Virus record (IMG/VR): IMGVR_UViG_3300037235_000063
Coordinates: 1 to 42,442 of that record
DNA from: a virus
DNA length: 42,442 nucleotides
Strand: one strand, 5' to 3'
Shown: positions 14,513-23,247 of the stretch, in pieces
Numbering within the stretch: position 1 is the stretch's first letter
Layout: each line of letters begins with the position of its first letter
Position numbers and translations under genes: made by a program
Notes under the pieces: generated by a model
Database searches by the model: none
What the model was told of the DNA's origin: nothing
Seen by the model: only the letters and a program-made list of their open reading frames with translations

Positions 14513-15222
14513 CTCTGTTGACTGTCTGCGGTTTTCTCGATGGCTTTCTCGCCGCCGATGCCGAGTTGCGCGGCCAGACCAGGATAGTGGGTGGCGAGCG
14601 ATTGGACGAGCTGGCCAAGTCTCCCGGCTAAATGCGTTCGGCCCAAGGTTCCACCCAGATAAGCGCCGCCGAAGCCGCCATGCGTAAACCCGGACACGAG
14701 CCCGGCGATATGGGCCATTTCGCGCGGCGACAACTGCCGGGCAAGCGCGCTTAAGCCGGTCGCGCCGCCCGCGCCGATCGCCGCGTTCTTGGCTCGATCC
14801 GTCCAACTGTCGGCCGGTTGCAGTGCGCCCTCGACGCCGCCGACTGCGCCTTGGACGAGCGGCCCGCCCGGCGCGGGAACGCCAGCTCGCCCGATGATGC
14901 GGCCGATCTTCTCGGTCGGGCGGATGTCGGCTTTTTCCTCGTCCGAGAAAACTTGCCCCGGCTTCACGCCGATCATCTTGCCGCCCTCGGCCGCCAGCTC
15001 GCCGAAGCCTTGAGCGACGCCGGTCAGCCCGCGCGCCGCCATGCCTGTCAGTCCGGGTTGCTCGCGGTCGCGCTGGACGGCGGCTTCCTGGCCGATCGGA
15101 TTGTCTTGGGTCTGCGACAAGTGCTGTTTCAGCACGGCGTAGGCTTGCTCTTGGGTCGCGCCTTCGGGGGCGTTGACCCGGTATTTCTGCCCCCAAGGCG
15201 ATGTCAGCTCGAACGACGGCAT
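14509..15222 (-). CDS. internal virion / ejection protein candidate
   Basis: 237 residues. It opens with MPSFELTSPWGQKYRV and PEGATQEQAYAVLKQHL, a short N-terminal domain seen at the head of many podovirus internal virion proteins. Gly/Ala-rich helical stretches follow (GMAARGLTGVAQGFGELAAEG, GGFGGAYLGGTLG), of a type that can insert in membranes. The ATG overlaps the previous stop (TAATG). Its place after the two large ejection-protein candidates suggests it is delivered with the DNA. Confidence 0.6.
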   Translation of the reverse strand: MPSFELTSPWGQKYRVNAPEGATQEQAYAVLKQHLSQTQDNPIGQEAAVQRDREQPGLTGMAARGLTGVAQGFGELAAEGGKMIGVKPGQVFSDEEKADIRPTEKIGRIIGRAGVPAPGGPLVQGAVGGVEGALQPADSWTDRAKNAAIGAGGATGLSALARQLSPREMAHIAGLVSGFTHGGFGGAYLGGTLGRTHLAGRLGQLVQSLATHYPGLAAQLGIGGEKAIEKTADSQQR

Positions 15223-17144
15223 TATTGCACCGGGCTCACGCTCCATCCTGGCGGCAGGCGGCTGGTCGTGGGGGCTGGCCCGCTCGGGCCTTGCTGCGCG
15301 TCAAAGCTGCGGTCGAGCCCCTGCAAGGTGGGATCGCGAAGCTCCCTGAATTGCTTGGTCTTCGGATCGTAGCTGGCGATCGTCTGGAGGGTGGCGATCG
15401 CCTTCGGGTTGTAGTGCAGGGCGTCGCGGCCGACGACGGATTTATAATCGTCGTTGAACGCCGCCATGGTGTCGACGGCGTTTTGCGCGTCGACCAGCAT
15501 CGAGCTGCCGCGAATGAACTCCGGTCCAGCGGTGTAGGGCGTTTCGCGCAAGACGCGCTGCACGTCGGTTTCGTGGAAATTGCCCGTCTGGCTGGCGATG
15601 GTCTGCGCCTCTTGGACGTAGGTGTGATAGGCGGAAAACACCCGGCCCCATTGGCTGTCGCCGGAAAGGGTGTGGTTGAACCACGCTTCCAGCGCGCCTT
15701 CGGGGGGCGTTTCGCCTTCTGGGATTTGGTGCAGGGCTTCCAGCAAGGTTCGCCCGGCCGCCGCCATGCTTTCGGTGCGGCCCATGCGTCGGCCGGTCGG
15801 CCCGGCGTCGTATTCCTTGTTGAGTTCGGGGATGCGTTGGAAATCCGCCGCTGACCAGCTCGGCTTAACGGCGACGGCGAGGTCGGACAGGTTGCCCCAA
15901 TAAGGCCGCGAGCCGATCGCGCCCATGCCGCCGGGGAGCCCCTGCTTGCCGTCGAGCAGTTTCCCCCAATCGGCGGCGATGGCGGGACTGATGCCGCTCA
16001 ATTCCTGTGCGATTTGCTCGCGGGTCTTCCCTGCCGAGTGGGCGACGACATCGTCCATCCGCTTATCGACATCGGCGGCGTAGGATTGGGCGGCGTCCTC
16101 GACCTTCTTCGGCAAGCCGGTCGACGGTCTGCCGCGCGCGATGTCCAGCCCGGCTTGCTCGTAGGGTTTGAGCGGCGTGGATTGCGGCGGGGCTGGGCTG
16201 GTTCCGGGCTCGGTTGTGGGAGCGCCGGGACCGGCGACCTTGTCCGCTGCGGGCGAGGCGGCGGCGTCGGGCGTCTTGCTGGTGGAGTAGGGATCGGCGG
16301 CCTTGCCGTCGTCGGGCAGGCCCCATCGCTTGGCGTCGATGTCGTCTTGCTCGGACGACTTGCTGTTGGCGGCTTCCAAGGCGCGGATATGCGCCTCGTG
16401 TTCGGCTAGGAAGCGGCCGACTTTCTCGGCGCTGGCGCCGTCCTCCATCATGGCGATCACGTCTTTGTCGCCGTGTTCGATGGCGGTCTTCCAGAGGGCG
16501 TCGTGCAGATTGACGCCGTTGATAGTCGGGTCGTCGCCGCCTTTCGCGCGGTACATGGCGAACATGTCGGCGTAGTCGGTCGAGCGGGCGCGTTCGAGTT
16601 CCGCCACCTGTGCGCTATGGAGGACGAGCTGTTCCTTCGCCGTCCGCATTCGGGTTTCTTGCCCCTTGGCGTAGGCGTCTTGGTACGCCTTGGAGTAGGC
16701 GGCCATGCCGAACGCGGCCGGGCCGGTGGCAAAACCGCCGTGCTGGCCGAAATAGCCGCCAAGGTTCTGAAACAGCCCCGGCAGCTCGAACGACTGCGGG
16801 AGCCGGGGGTACGGATCGGGCTGGTTCCATTGCGAACTGTCGCGCGGGACCGGCTGGAAGTACGGGGTGAACTTGGAGGGCTCGCGTGGCGCATTGGCGG
16901 GAGCGGGGGCGAAGCTATAGGCGGTCGGATCGGGCGGATCGGTCGAGCCCATCTGCCATTGTTTCGGCGGCTTCGGCGGTTTCGGCTGGGGTTGAGGCGG
17001 ACGCCCGCCGCTCGACAGAAAATGCTTCGCCAAGCCTGCCAGCGCGCTCGGGAGCTGTTGCGGCGGCCCGCGCACGTTCCCCGGCTGGGGTCCAAGACCC
17101 GGCATATCGGCGTTTAGGTCGCTGGCTCCAAAAGTGTCGGACAT
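15222..17144 (-). CDS. large internal virion (ejection) protein candidate
   Basis: 640 residues. The first 150 are proline-rich and disordered. Residues about 170-270 form charged helices (RMRTAKEQLVLHSAQVAELERARSTDYADMFAMYRAKGG). A Pro/Ser linker (about 285-340) and a mainly helical C-terminal half follow (GRTLLEALHQIPEGETPPEGALEAWFNHTL). There is no enzymatic motif. Length and position between the lysozyme protein and a smaller ejection candidate fit a podovirus core/ejection protein. Its ATG has no Shine-Dalgarno site and lies two bases downstream of a perfect dyad. Confidence 0.6.
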   Translation of the reverse strand: MSDTFGASDLNADMPGLGPQPGNVRGPPQQLPSALAGLAKHFLSSGGRPPQPQPKPPKPPKQWQMGSTDPPDPTAYSFAPAPANAPREPSKFTPYFQPVPRDSSQWNQPDPYPRLPQSFELPGLFQNLGGYFGQHGGFATGPAAFGMAAYSKAYQDAYAKGQETRMRTAKEQLVLHSAQVAELERARSTDYADMFAMYRAKGGDDPTINGVNLHDALWKTAIEHGDKDVIAMMEDGASAEKVGRFLAEHEAHIRALEAANSKSSEQDDIDAKRWGLPDDGKAADPYSTSKTPDAAASPAADKVAGPGAPTTEPGTSPAPPQSTPLKPYEQAGLDIARGRPSTGLPKKVEDAAQSYAADVDKRMDDVVAHSAGKTREQIAQELSGISPAIAADWGKLLDGKQGLPGGMGAIGSRPYWGNLSDLAVAVKPSWSAADFQRIPELNKEYDAGPTGRRMGRTESMAAAGRTLLEALHQIPEGETPPEGALEAWFNHTLSGDSQWGRVFSAYHTYVQEAQTIASQTGNFHETDVQRVLRETPYTAGPEFIRGSSMLVDAQNAVDTMAAFNDDYKSVVGRDALHYNPKAIATLQTIASYDPKTKQFRELRDPTLQGLDRSFDAQQGPSGPAPTTSRLPPGWSVSPVQ

Positions 17145-17145
17145 A

Positions 17146-17166
17146 TGTCACGTACAGGGGTTGACA
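17146..17166. promoter_or_regulatory. 21-bp dyad site, perfect TGTCA-N11-TGACA
   Basis: It lies in the 29-bp gap between two ejection-protein genes and is flanked by GTCTAACC on the + strand. It ends two bases before the ATG at 17144 (- strand). It may be an internal promoter or operator of the late operon. Confidence 0.75.
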
Positions 17167-17173
17167 GTCTAAC

Positions 17174-19072
17174 CTATGGACCCGCCACCATCGGCTGGCT
17201 CGACGGCGGCAGCTTGGCGAGCATATCAGGCGAGACGCGCGTCTCGCGCGCCAGCGGCTTGTTCGAGGTCTTGCCCGCATAACGCGGATTGGTGGTGATG
17301 CCGCTCCACGGGTTCATGCCGAGTTTCTTCATCGTCGTCGTCCACGGCGTCCAGCCCTCTTGCGAGGCTTTCATCATGGCGTAGTCGATCTGTTGTTTCC
17401 ACGTCCTCGGATCGCGCGGGTCAAGCCCGGTGTCACGCCTGAACTGATCGCCCATGGCGTTGCCGTCGGGGGCGAAGTGGAGCTGGAAGGGTCCGAAGCT
17501 GGTCCCTTTGTCGCCCGGATGCCTCGCCTGCCCGTAACTGCTTTCTTGGGCCAAGACCTTCGACGCCACATCCGGATCGATGCCGTATCCCTTTGCCACC
17601 TGACGAGTGTAGGCGTCGACATCCTTGGCGCTCGCGCCGGGGATCGCGCCGCTGGTCCCGACGCTGTCGGGCGTTCCGACGGGGGCGCCCGTCTCCTTTG
17701 GCGGCCGATCCGGGTCCGGGCCGCCTTGGTTGGGCGCGTTCGGGTCTTGTCCGCCTTGCTGGCCGCCCATGGCCCCCATTTCGGCCGGGTTGAGCGGTAA
17801 CCAGCCGCCGCCCGGATGCTGGTGGTGCATGTCCCAGCCATGCACCGGGTGATGATAGGGCCACGCGCCGCGCCAAGCCGGATGACCGTGAGCGCCGGGA
17901 TGGAAGCCGCCGACGCCGTGGGTGAACCGTCCGCCGTGGAAGCCGCCTCGCCTGCCTCGGCCGCCGCCGCCGCCAAAGAGGCCCGCGAGCATCGGCAGCA
18001 TCGGTGCGATGATCCTCGCCGCCTGCGCCAGATCGGCGAGCGCGGTCGGACTGCCCAGCGAGGCCCCAGAGATGTCTTGCAACAGCCGGGGCGCGGCGGG
18101 CGGCGGTCCTTCCTGCGTCTCCGCCGGTTCGGCGGCTGCGGGCTGTGGCTGCGCTTGCGGCGGCTGGGTCGGTTTTCGGGTCGGCAGGGCAGGCCCGCCG
18201 GGCGCGACTTCGCCGGGCTCGTTCTGCGGCCATGGCATGTGCGCTTTCGGCTGGACGGTGATTTGCCGTCCGCCGCCGACGGCAGGCGCGGCGCCGGGCG
18301 GAGCTGCTGGCGGGGTGACGGCGGCGGACGGCTGGGTAGCGGCGTTGGGCGCAATGCGGGCGTTGGCTGGCGTCGAGCCGCTGACTTCGCCACCGGGCGG
18401 TTCGCCTGTGTCAGGACCGCCTTGTTCGCCGCCGGGCATTTCGCTGCCCCCCGTGACGCTCGGCACGGGCGCTGGCGGCGGGGCGATCGTTGACATCGGC
18501 GTGTTGTAGAACCATGGGGGCGACTGCGCGCCAGTTTGACCGCGCGCCAGCGTCGGCAGAGCAAAGGGCGCGTTTTGACCGGCCTGCGGCACGGGGCCGG
18601 TCGGACCCGGCGACTTGCCCGAGAGTTGCTTGAGCAACGCCTTGAGCTGGTCGGTCGCCGACTTCGGCGCGTATTGTTGATCGGTTTGGTTCTGGTTCGG
18701 CTGGGTCTGCTGTTGCTGGTTCTGGTTGGTCGGCGCTGAACCGGGCGTCGAGCCAGATTGCGTCCCGCCAGCTGCGCCGACGGGGTCGCCGCCGGTCGTT
18801 TGGGCGGCGCCAGGAGGGGTCATCGAAGCTGTCTGCGCCGCCACCGGGCTCGCGCCGGTCCCGCCGCCAGCCGCGGCGCTGAGTGCGTTCGTGAGGTTGC
18901 TATAATTCTGGAAGCCGCCACCCCCGGCGTCGCTGGCGGTGATGTCGCCGCCGGTAAAATCGCCGGTCCCGCCCATCATCTGGTCGCCAAGGCTGGCGTC
19001 GGAGAAGGTGCTATCGGTGACGCCGCTCGCGCTCGATCCGCCACCGCTTAGTGCGTCGCCGACGTTGCTCAT
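17174..19072 (-). CDS. virion-associated lytic transglycosylase with low-complexity arm
   Basis: 632 residues. The first 350 are disordered (Gly, Ser, Thr, Gln, Pro; QNQQQQTQPNQNQTDQQ-type strings). Near residues 370-430 lies a Gly/His-rich stretch with more than ten His. A C-terminal SLT-like domain starts near residue 486 (YTRQVAKGYGIDPDVASKVL), with catalytic Glu510 in AQESSYG and the GTSFGPFQLHF string. Such enzymes open the cell wall during DNA ejection. The unusual feature is that the enzyme sits on a very long disordered arm. It heads the group of ejection genes and overlaps the preceding stop (ATGA). Confidence 0.8.
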   Translation of the reverse strand: MSNVGDALSGGGSSASGVTDSTFSDASLGDQMMGGTGDFTGGDITASDAGGGGFQNYSNLTNALSAAAGGGTGASPVAAQTASMTPPGAAQTTGGDPVGAAGGTQSGSTPGSAPTNQNQQQQTQPNQNQTDQQYAPKSATDQLKALLKQLSGKSPGPTGPVPQAGQNAPFALPTLARGQTGAQSPPWFYNTPMSTIAPPPAPVPSVTGGSEMPGGEQGGPDTGEPPGGEVSGSTPANARIAPNAATQPSAAVTPPAAPPGAAPAVGGGRQITVQPKAHMPWPQNEPGEVAPGGPALPTRKPTQPPQAQPQPAAAEPAETQEGPPPAAPRLLQDISGASLGSPTALADLAQAARIIAPMLPMLAGLFGGGGGRGRRGGFHGGRFTHGVGGFHPGAHGHPAWRGAWPYHHPVHGWDMHHQHPGGGWLPLNPAEMGAMGGQQGGQDPNAPNQGGPDPDRPPKETGAPVGTPDSVGTSGAIPGASAKDVDAYTRQVAKGYGIDPDVASKVLAQESSYGQARHPGDKGTSFGPFQLHFAPDGNAMGDQFRRDTGLDPRDPRTWKQQIDYAMMKASQEGWTPWTTTMKKLGMNPWSGITTNPRYAGKTSNKPLARETRVSPDMLAKLPPSSQPMVAGP

Positions 19073-19479
19073 GCGAATGCCGCCGCTGTTCCCGCCGCCT
19101 GTCCAGCCGCCGCCCCCGCTTGCTGTCCCGCCTGGATGTTCTGTTGATTGGCCGCCAAGACGGCGGAGGTCGGAATGTTGGTCTGCGGCGTCTGCAACGC
19201 CGGGTTGAACGCCGGGTTGTTCACGTCTTGGGTCTGTTCCTGCCCGGTCGTCGCCTGCCCCAAGTTGGCGGCGCTGGCGAGGTCTTGCAGCTCCGGTGTG
19301 CTGCCGCCCATGCCAAGCTGGTTGTAGCGCGCGGCGGTCGTGGCTTGGTTGCCTTGGGTGGCGGCGTCGATCGCGCCTTGGTCGAACTGGCTCGGGCCGA
19401 ACTCGAACGGACCTTGCTGGAGGTTGGTGTCGAGGCCGGAAACCGCCTCTTTGCCGCTGGCTCCGCCGCCTGTGCTCAT
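19069..19479 (-). CDS. low-complexity virion protein
   Basis: 136 residues rich in Gln, Ala, Gly, Thr and Asn (LAANQQNIQAGQQAGAAAG). A middle segment (PFEFGPSQFDQGAIDAATQGNQATTAARYNQLGMGGST) is the most ordered part and resembles small P22-type internal proteins. Coupled to both neighbours by ATGA overlaps. Probable structural or ejection protein. Confidence 0.5.
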   Translation of the reverse strand: MSTGGGASGKEAVSGLDTNLQQGPFEFGPSQFDQGAIDAATQGNQATTAARYNQLGMGGSTPELQDLASAANLGQATTGQEQTQDVNNPAFNPALQTPQTNIPTSAVLAANQQNIQAGQQAGAAAGQAAGTAAAFA

Positions 19480-19925
19480 GTTGTGCTCGGGTGGGTTGTC
19501 GCGCCAGCTTGGCCGCCCGCCGCGCTACCGGCCAGCGACGCGAGGCTGGTTGCGTTTTGCAGATTTTGCTCGTTTTCGGCCAGAAGGTTCTCGTTGTTTT
19601 GCTGGTCGATGTTGATGGCGTTGCCGAAGGCCGAATAATCGGCCCCTTGGTTCGCGTCGCTTGACCCGGCCAAGTTGAGCGCCTTGCCGATGTTCGCGCC
19701 GCCCGCGACTTGGCTCGCCATGGTCGAAAGCGCGTTGCCGCCGCCCTCGTCGCCGCCGCCGAATTGCGCTTGGCCTTCGGTGAGGTTCTGCCCGTAGTCG
19801 TATTCGGCCAGCGCGCCTTGCTGGGGGGTGACGCCGCCGGGGCTGGTGAAGAACGGATATTGCTGTTGGTTGACGTTCTCGCCGCCCGCCGCCTTGCCGC
19901 CGATTTCGCTGCCGACTGAACTCAT
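19476..19925 (-). CDS. low-complexity virion protein
   Basis: 149 residues, Gly/Gln/Asn-rich. NVNQQQYPFFTSPGGVTPQQ and ALAEYDYGQNLTEGQAQFGGGD are followed by an Asn/Gln-rich helix (NIDQQNNENLLAENEQNLQN) and a Gly/Ala tail. It resembles its downstream neighbour in composition, including the -FG- strings, so the two may be distant duplicates. Probable ejection or minor head protein. Confidence 0.5.
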   Translation of the reverse strand: MSSVGSEIGGKAAGGENVNQQQYPFFTSPGGVTPQQGALAEYDYGQNLTEGQAQFGGGDEGGGNALSTMASQVAGGANIGKALNLAGSSDANQGADYSAFGNAINIDQQNNENLLAENEQNLQNATSLASLAGSAAGGQAGATTHPSTT

Positions 19926-20393
19926 TTAGAGCCTCATCTGCCATCGGACGTTGGCTTCTCGCGCACCGAGTTTAGCGGCGATCGGCTCCAAATCGAAATC
20001 CGTCTCGGAGCTGATCCGCCAGATCGAGCATTTGCGCCGCCTCGCCCACTCGATCGAGGCGCGCAGAAGCATGACCGCCTGCCACATTTTGCCTTCGTCG
20101 GCGCAGACCAAGGTGACGTTGCATTCTGGCGTGTGCGGGGTCCAAGGGGTGGTCGAGAGCATGGAAATGAGGAAGGCGTGATCGGAGCGGATCGGCAGGA
20201 ACATCATCGGCCCTTTGAGGACGATGTTGCGGAACCACATTTCGGTGCCAAGGCGATCGTACCGGCCGGGATAGCGCCGATCGCCGAGTTCGAGCATCCA
20301 GCCGATGTCGTCCTCGGTTATAAGCCGTAACCGCTGCGCATGGCCGCCAAGTTCAAGGCGTTGTGTTCTTGGGAATTGATGAACAGAAACCAC
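19926..20393 (-). CDS. GNAT-like acetyltransferase fold protein
   Basis: 155 residues. RLRLITEDDIGWMLELGDRRY, then MFLPIRSDHAFLISMLSTTPW and MLLRASIEWARRRKCSIWRI, followed by AAKLGAREANVRWQM, follow the strand/helix order of small phage GNAT-like proteins found beside ejection genes. No clear acetyl-CoA loop (Q/RxxGxG/A) is seen, so it may have lost catalysis. The only ATG (20393) overlaps the upstream gene by 76 bases; no better start is visible. Confidence 0.55.
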   Translation of the reverse strand: MVSVHQFPRTQRLELGGHAQRLRLITEDDIGWMLELGDRRYPGRYDRLGTEMWFRNIVLKGPMMFLPIRSDHAFLISMLSTTPWTPHTPECNVTLVCADEGKMWQAVMLLRASIEWARRRKCSIWRISSETDFDLEPIAAKLGAREANVRWQMRL

Positions 20394-20680
20394 TGAAATG
20401 GTCCGTTACTCTGGGTGGTGCTATCAATGAGGGTCAGCGTCGGCTGTACACCAAACCAGTTGGCGGCGTCGTCATGGGCTTGCTGGTGGTTCATGTCCCA
20501 AAGGCTGGCGCCGTTCATCGCGTCGCCGGGCATCGGATCGAGCAAATAGTTGATGAGGTTGAAGGCGCTCGGGTAGCGCATTTGGGCGACGAGCTTCTGA
20601 TGCTCTTGCTGGTGATCGAAGGCCCATGCCGCTTGAGCGCGCGGGTTGTCCGGGTAGTGGAGGAGGCTGGCGATGCTCAC
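20318..20680 (-). CDS. hypothetical virion-region protein
   Basis: 120 residues from a GTG that overlaps the stop of the zinc gene (GTGA). Helical, Asn/Gln/His-rich first half (AWAFDHQQEHQKLVAQM and NHQQAHDDAANWFG), then FQWFLFINSQEHNALNLAAM. It resembles small phage proteins located between head-closure and ejection genes. Function unknown. Confidence 0.55.
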   Translation of the reverse strand: MSIASLLHYPDNPRAQAAWAFDHQQEHQKLVAQMRYPSAFNLINYLLDPMPGDAMNGASLWDMNHQQAHDDAANWFGVQPTLTLIDSTTQSNGPFQWFLFINSQEHNALNLAAMRSGYGL

Positions 20681-20883
20681 GAGAAAAGGCCCCAGATGTC
20701 TTCCATGCACTTCTCGCAGAAGCGCACCGTCCAGCCTTGGTTGTTCGACATGATGAGCGGGACGTGATCTTCGGGGAGGACGGCGGAGCAATAGGAACAG
20801 AGGACCGACGGCGGGCTGTCGGGCCGCCCCCATGTCAGCTTATTCCAATCGAAAACTTTTTTGGGCTTGAGGGTAACGGTCAA
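20677..20883 (-). CDS. small zinc-finger protein
   Basis: 68 residues, with CSYC and CEKC spaced 28 residues apart in a single zinc ribbon. Probable TTG start (20883) overlapping the preceding gene by 44 bases; no ATG lies before the ribbon. Unusual in a late structural operon. Role unknown. Confidence 0.55.
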   Translation of the reverse strand: MTVTLKPKKVFDWNKLTWGRPDSPPSVLCSYCSAVLPEDHVPLIMSNNQGWTVRFCEKCMEDIWGLFS

Positions 20884-21037
20884 GCCACTCTCCCAGCTCG
20901 GCGGCCGACTGCGCGGCTGGCCGCAACGACGACGGCCGGTCGGAGCCGAAGCGCCACGCGCGGATGTCCTCGATCGCGGCGATCAGCTCCATTTTTTCGC
21001 TGAATGGCCGGTCGCGCCATTGCTTAGTCGTCGCCAC
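20840..21037 (-). CDS. small helical protein
   Basis: 65 residues from a GTG start, mostly helical (EKMELIAAIEDIRAWRFG, AAELGEWLDRYPQAQKSF). Overlaps both neighbours. No family recognised. Confidence 0.5.
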   Translation of the reverse strand: MATTKQWRDRPFSEKMELIAAIEDIRAWRFGSDRPSSLRPAAQSAAELGEWLDRYPQAQKSFRLE

Positions 21038-21344
21038 GGCCGCGGATTTTCCGCGCTATAAGGGTGGACTTGTAGGGCGGCGGCGGCTGGCTAGAGCCCT
21101 TGTTGATGTCCCTCCCGGCTGTCGGATCAATCCGGTCCATGCCGTAATCGGTCGTAAAATCACGATCGGCTCTGACCGGCGTTCCCTTCGGGCCAGCCTC
21201 GGGCGTCGTTCCCGTACGCAACGGCCCGGCGACATCGCGATCTGACCGATGATAGCCGTTGGAGCTTGTGAAGTAGGCTTCCGGCGCGTTCCGGTTCAGA
21301 ACCGGGTCGTGGTTGCCATAGGGCCATGTGCGTCTGTCAGCCAT
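21024..21344 (-). CDS. hypothetical polar protein
   Basis: 106 residues starting MADRRTWPYGNHDPVLNRNA with GAGGAAGTG before the ATG. Rich in Arg, Asp, Gly, Pro; no predicted helix of note. Reads as a disordered minor structural protein. An upstream in-frame extension to 21464 exists but overlaps the end of the Gly/Ala-rich gene and lacks a good ribosome binding site. Confidence 0.5.
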   Translation of the reverse strand: MADRRTWPYGNHDPVLNRNAPEAYFTSSNGYHRSDRDVAGPLRTGTTPEAGPKGTPVRADRDFTTDYGMDRIDPTAGRDINKGSSQPPPPYKSTLIARKIRGRGDD

Positions 21345-21435
21345 CACTTCCTCTTTCCCGGTCCTCGCCGCCGACGGCGCGCTCGGCGGAGGTTCTTCCG
21401 CCGCGCTCGTTTCTGCGCTGTCGATCCGCGCGCCA

Positions 21436-22713
21436 TTAAGCTCCCGCCTGTGTGTTTGGCGCAAGCTGCGGTCGGGCCGCAGCTTGAGCGAGCTGGGTCA
21501 GTTGCGGCCCCGGATTGCCGCCCATGACGAGGCTCAAAACGAGGTTCAGGAGCCCGCCCATGTCGACGGGCGCTGGCGCGTTGGGAGCGTTGGGTGAGGT
21601 TGGCGAGGACGGCGAAGCGGCGTTCGCAGCGGCGGCGGGAGCGGAGGAGCCAAGCCCGCTTGTCACCGCCGCCGGGGATGGCGCAGCGACAGTGGTGGCT
21701 GTAGGCGCGGCGTTGGCTGGCGTGCCTGTCGCGGTTTCGGACGCATTGCCGGGACCGCCGCCAAGAGCGGCGTTCGGGCCGACAGCCGCCGTGGAAACAT
21801 CGCCCATCGAGCCGCGAGCTGGGCCGAAGTCGGCCGGGCCGCCCAAACCCCCGCCCACCGCCGCGCCGCCGACGCCGGGCGCATTGCCGCCGGACGTCGG
21901 GCCAGTATTGGCGGAAGTCGCCGTCGAGCTGCCAGAGCTTCGCGTGGTGTTCGTGGCCGGGCTTGTCGTGTCGGAGCCGATGCCGCCGCGCGCCGCTTGA
22001 GCGGCTTGGCCGCCGAACAGTTGTTGCGCCAGCGTGGCTAAGTTGGGTCCGGGCTCTCCAAGCGGCGAGACTGTGACTTGGCCGACGGGCGCGGCGCCCT
22101 GACCGCCGACGCCTTCCGGCACGCCCAAGCTCGGAACGCCCGGCACGCCGAAGTCGACTTGGGCGTTTCTGACGGCTCCTCTGAGCGCGTCGGCCGGGTT
22201 GCCGCCCAAGAGGGATTGAAGCGCCGATCTGACGCTCGCGCTGATGCCGGATCCGCCAGATGCGGTTCCGCCGCCGCCGCCGGTTGCCGCTCCGGGTCCG
22301 CCGGTTGCCCCGCCGCCCGCTCCGGTCGCGGCTCCGGGTCCGCCGGTTCCGCCAGAGCTGCTGCCCGCCGTGCCGCCTGCGCCGCCGGGAGCTGCGCCGC
22401 CGGGAGCTGCGCCGCCACCCGCTGCGTTTACGCCGACGCTTGTGCCGGTGGCGGATGCGGCGGGGCCCGCGCTGTCGGCTGTGCCGCCGAAGCTGCCCGT
22501 GCCGGTTGAACTGGTGCCAGCCGGTGCGCCTGTGGTGCCGCCTTGGCCGCCAAAACCCGCAGCCGCCGCGTCGGCCGCCGCCGACGAGGCCGCCGCTGCG
22601 GATGTGCCGCTATCGCCGCCCGTGCCGTCGCCGCCAGAGGAGCCGTCGCCGTTATCGAACCAGAGGAATTTCGGCAAATCTGCGAAAAAGCGCAGATCAA
22701 GTAAGGGGCGCAT
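21436..22713 (-). CDS. large Gly/Ala/Ser/Thr-rich disordered protein
   Basis: 425 residues. Only the N-terminus (LLDLRFFADLPKFLWFDNG), a middle piece (SVRSALQSLLGGNPADALRG) and the C-terminus (MGGLLNLVLSLVMGGNPG) have hydrophobic content. The rest is Gly, Ala, Ser, Thr, Pro with many GGG, AAA and GPGAAT-like tracts. The hydrophobic pieces may be membrane-active, which would fit an ejection or channel protein. It follows the RuvC-like gene by three bases and has no enzymatic motif. Its long antisense open frames are shadows of the biased composition. Confidence 0.55.
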   Translation of the reverse strand: MRPLLDLRFFADLPKFLWFDNGDGSSGGDGTGGDSGTSAAAASSAAADAAAAGFGGQGGTTGAPAGTSSTGTGSFGGTADSAGPAASATGTSVGVNAAGGGAAPGGAAPGGAGGTAGSSSGGTGGPGAATGAGGGATGGPGAATGGGGGTASGGSGISASVRSALQSLLGGNPADALRGAVRNAQVDFGVPGVPSLGVPEGVGGQGAAPVGQVTVSPLGEPGPNLATLAQQLFGGQAAQAARGGIGSDTTSPATNTTRSSGSSTATSANTGPTSGGNAPGVGGAAVGGGLGGPADFGPARGSMGDVSTAAVGPNAALGGGPGNASETATGTPANAAPTATTVAAPSPAAVTSGLGSSAPAAAANAASPSSPTSPNAPNAPAPVDMGGLLNLVLSLVMGGNPGPQLTQLAQAAARPQLAPNTQAGA

Positions 22714-22716
22714 GGC

Positions 22717-23247
22717 TTACCCCTTTGCGGCGCGGGCCTTCAAAAGGTCAACCGGCATGAGTTCGATGACATCGTTGAAGCGCAGGAGCCCGGCGAGGCC
22801 GATGAGCGCCGCCTCGGCTCTGCCGTCGTCCATCTTGCGTCCGAACAGCGCGGCTTTGCCCGGCCAGCGATTGATTGCATTGCTGCGCGCCATGTCCTTC
22901 ATGTCTTTGCCGGGCGGGACGCCGACGACGCGCTTCCATGTGACGGGGGTGATGAAGATGGTGGGTATAGCTGCGGCAGCGAGGACGCCACGGACAACGC
23001 CTTTTGCATCTCCGAAGGAGAAAGCGCCGACAGCTCCCTCCATAGGTCGAGGACCGACGCGTTCAACAAAGGCTCTATCGGCGTGAGATTTGTAGACGAT
23101 TTCAGCCAGGAGCGGAGCATTGATGGTTCTCCGTTTTGCCGGGCCGTCGCGCAGGCACGGCATGTCGAACACGTCGACCAGCTCGCCCGCGTCGGTCAAG
23201 ACGGCGAGCGCGCCCCCCGCGCCAATGTCAACGCCGAGAATTGTCAC
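22717..23247 (-). CDS. RuvC-like Holliday junction nuclease
   Basis: 176 residues from a GTG start at 23247; the frame stays open upstream but has no coding quality. The RuvC RNase H-like fold is visible: Asp7 in ILGVDIGAGGALAVL, Glu62 in AFVERVGPRP, Asp141 and Glu145 in DDGRAEAALIGLAG. Such enzymes cut branched DNA before packaging. Its place inside the virion-gene operon rather than with the ERF/exonuclease genes suggests late use, clearing branches for TerL. Confidence 0.8.
   Translation of the reverse strand: MTILGVDIGAGGALAVLTDAGELVDVFDMPCLRDGPAKRRTINAPLLAEIVYKSHADRAFVERVGPRPMEGAVGAFSFGDAKGVVRGVLAAAAIPTIFITPVTWKRVVGVPPGKDMKDMARSNAINRWPGKAALFGRKMDDGRAEAALIGLAGLLRFNDVIELMPVDLLKARAAKG

Noticed and set aside
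14177-15196. 339-codon - strand frame spanning the ejection candidate and the 14177 gene
   Set aside because: Upstream part is an Arg-rich shadow of the ejection protein; real start is the ATG at 14512.
17374-18564. Alternate-frame - strand open frames inside the lytic transglycosylase gene
   Set aside because: Arg/Ala/Pro-rich shadows of the real frame, which holds the SLT domain.
21515-23086. Long + strand open frames opposite the Gly/Ala-rich gene
   Set aside because: Composition mirrors the GC-rich low-complexity gene; no ribosome binding site or recognisable domain.
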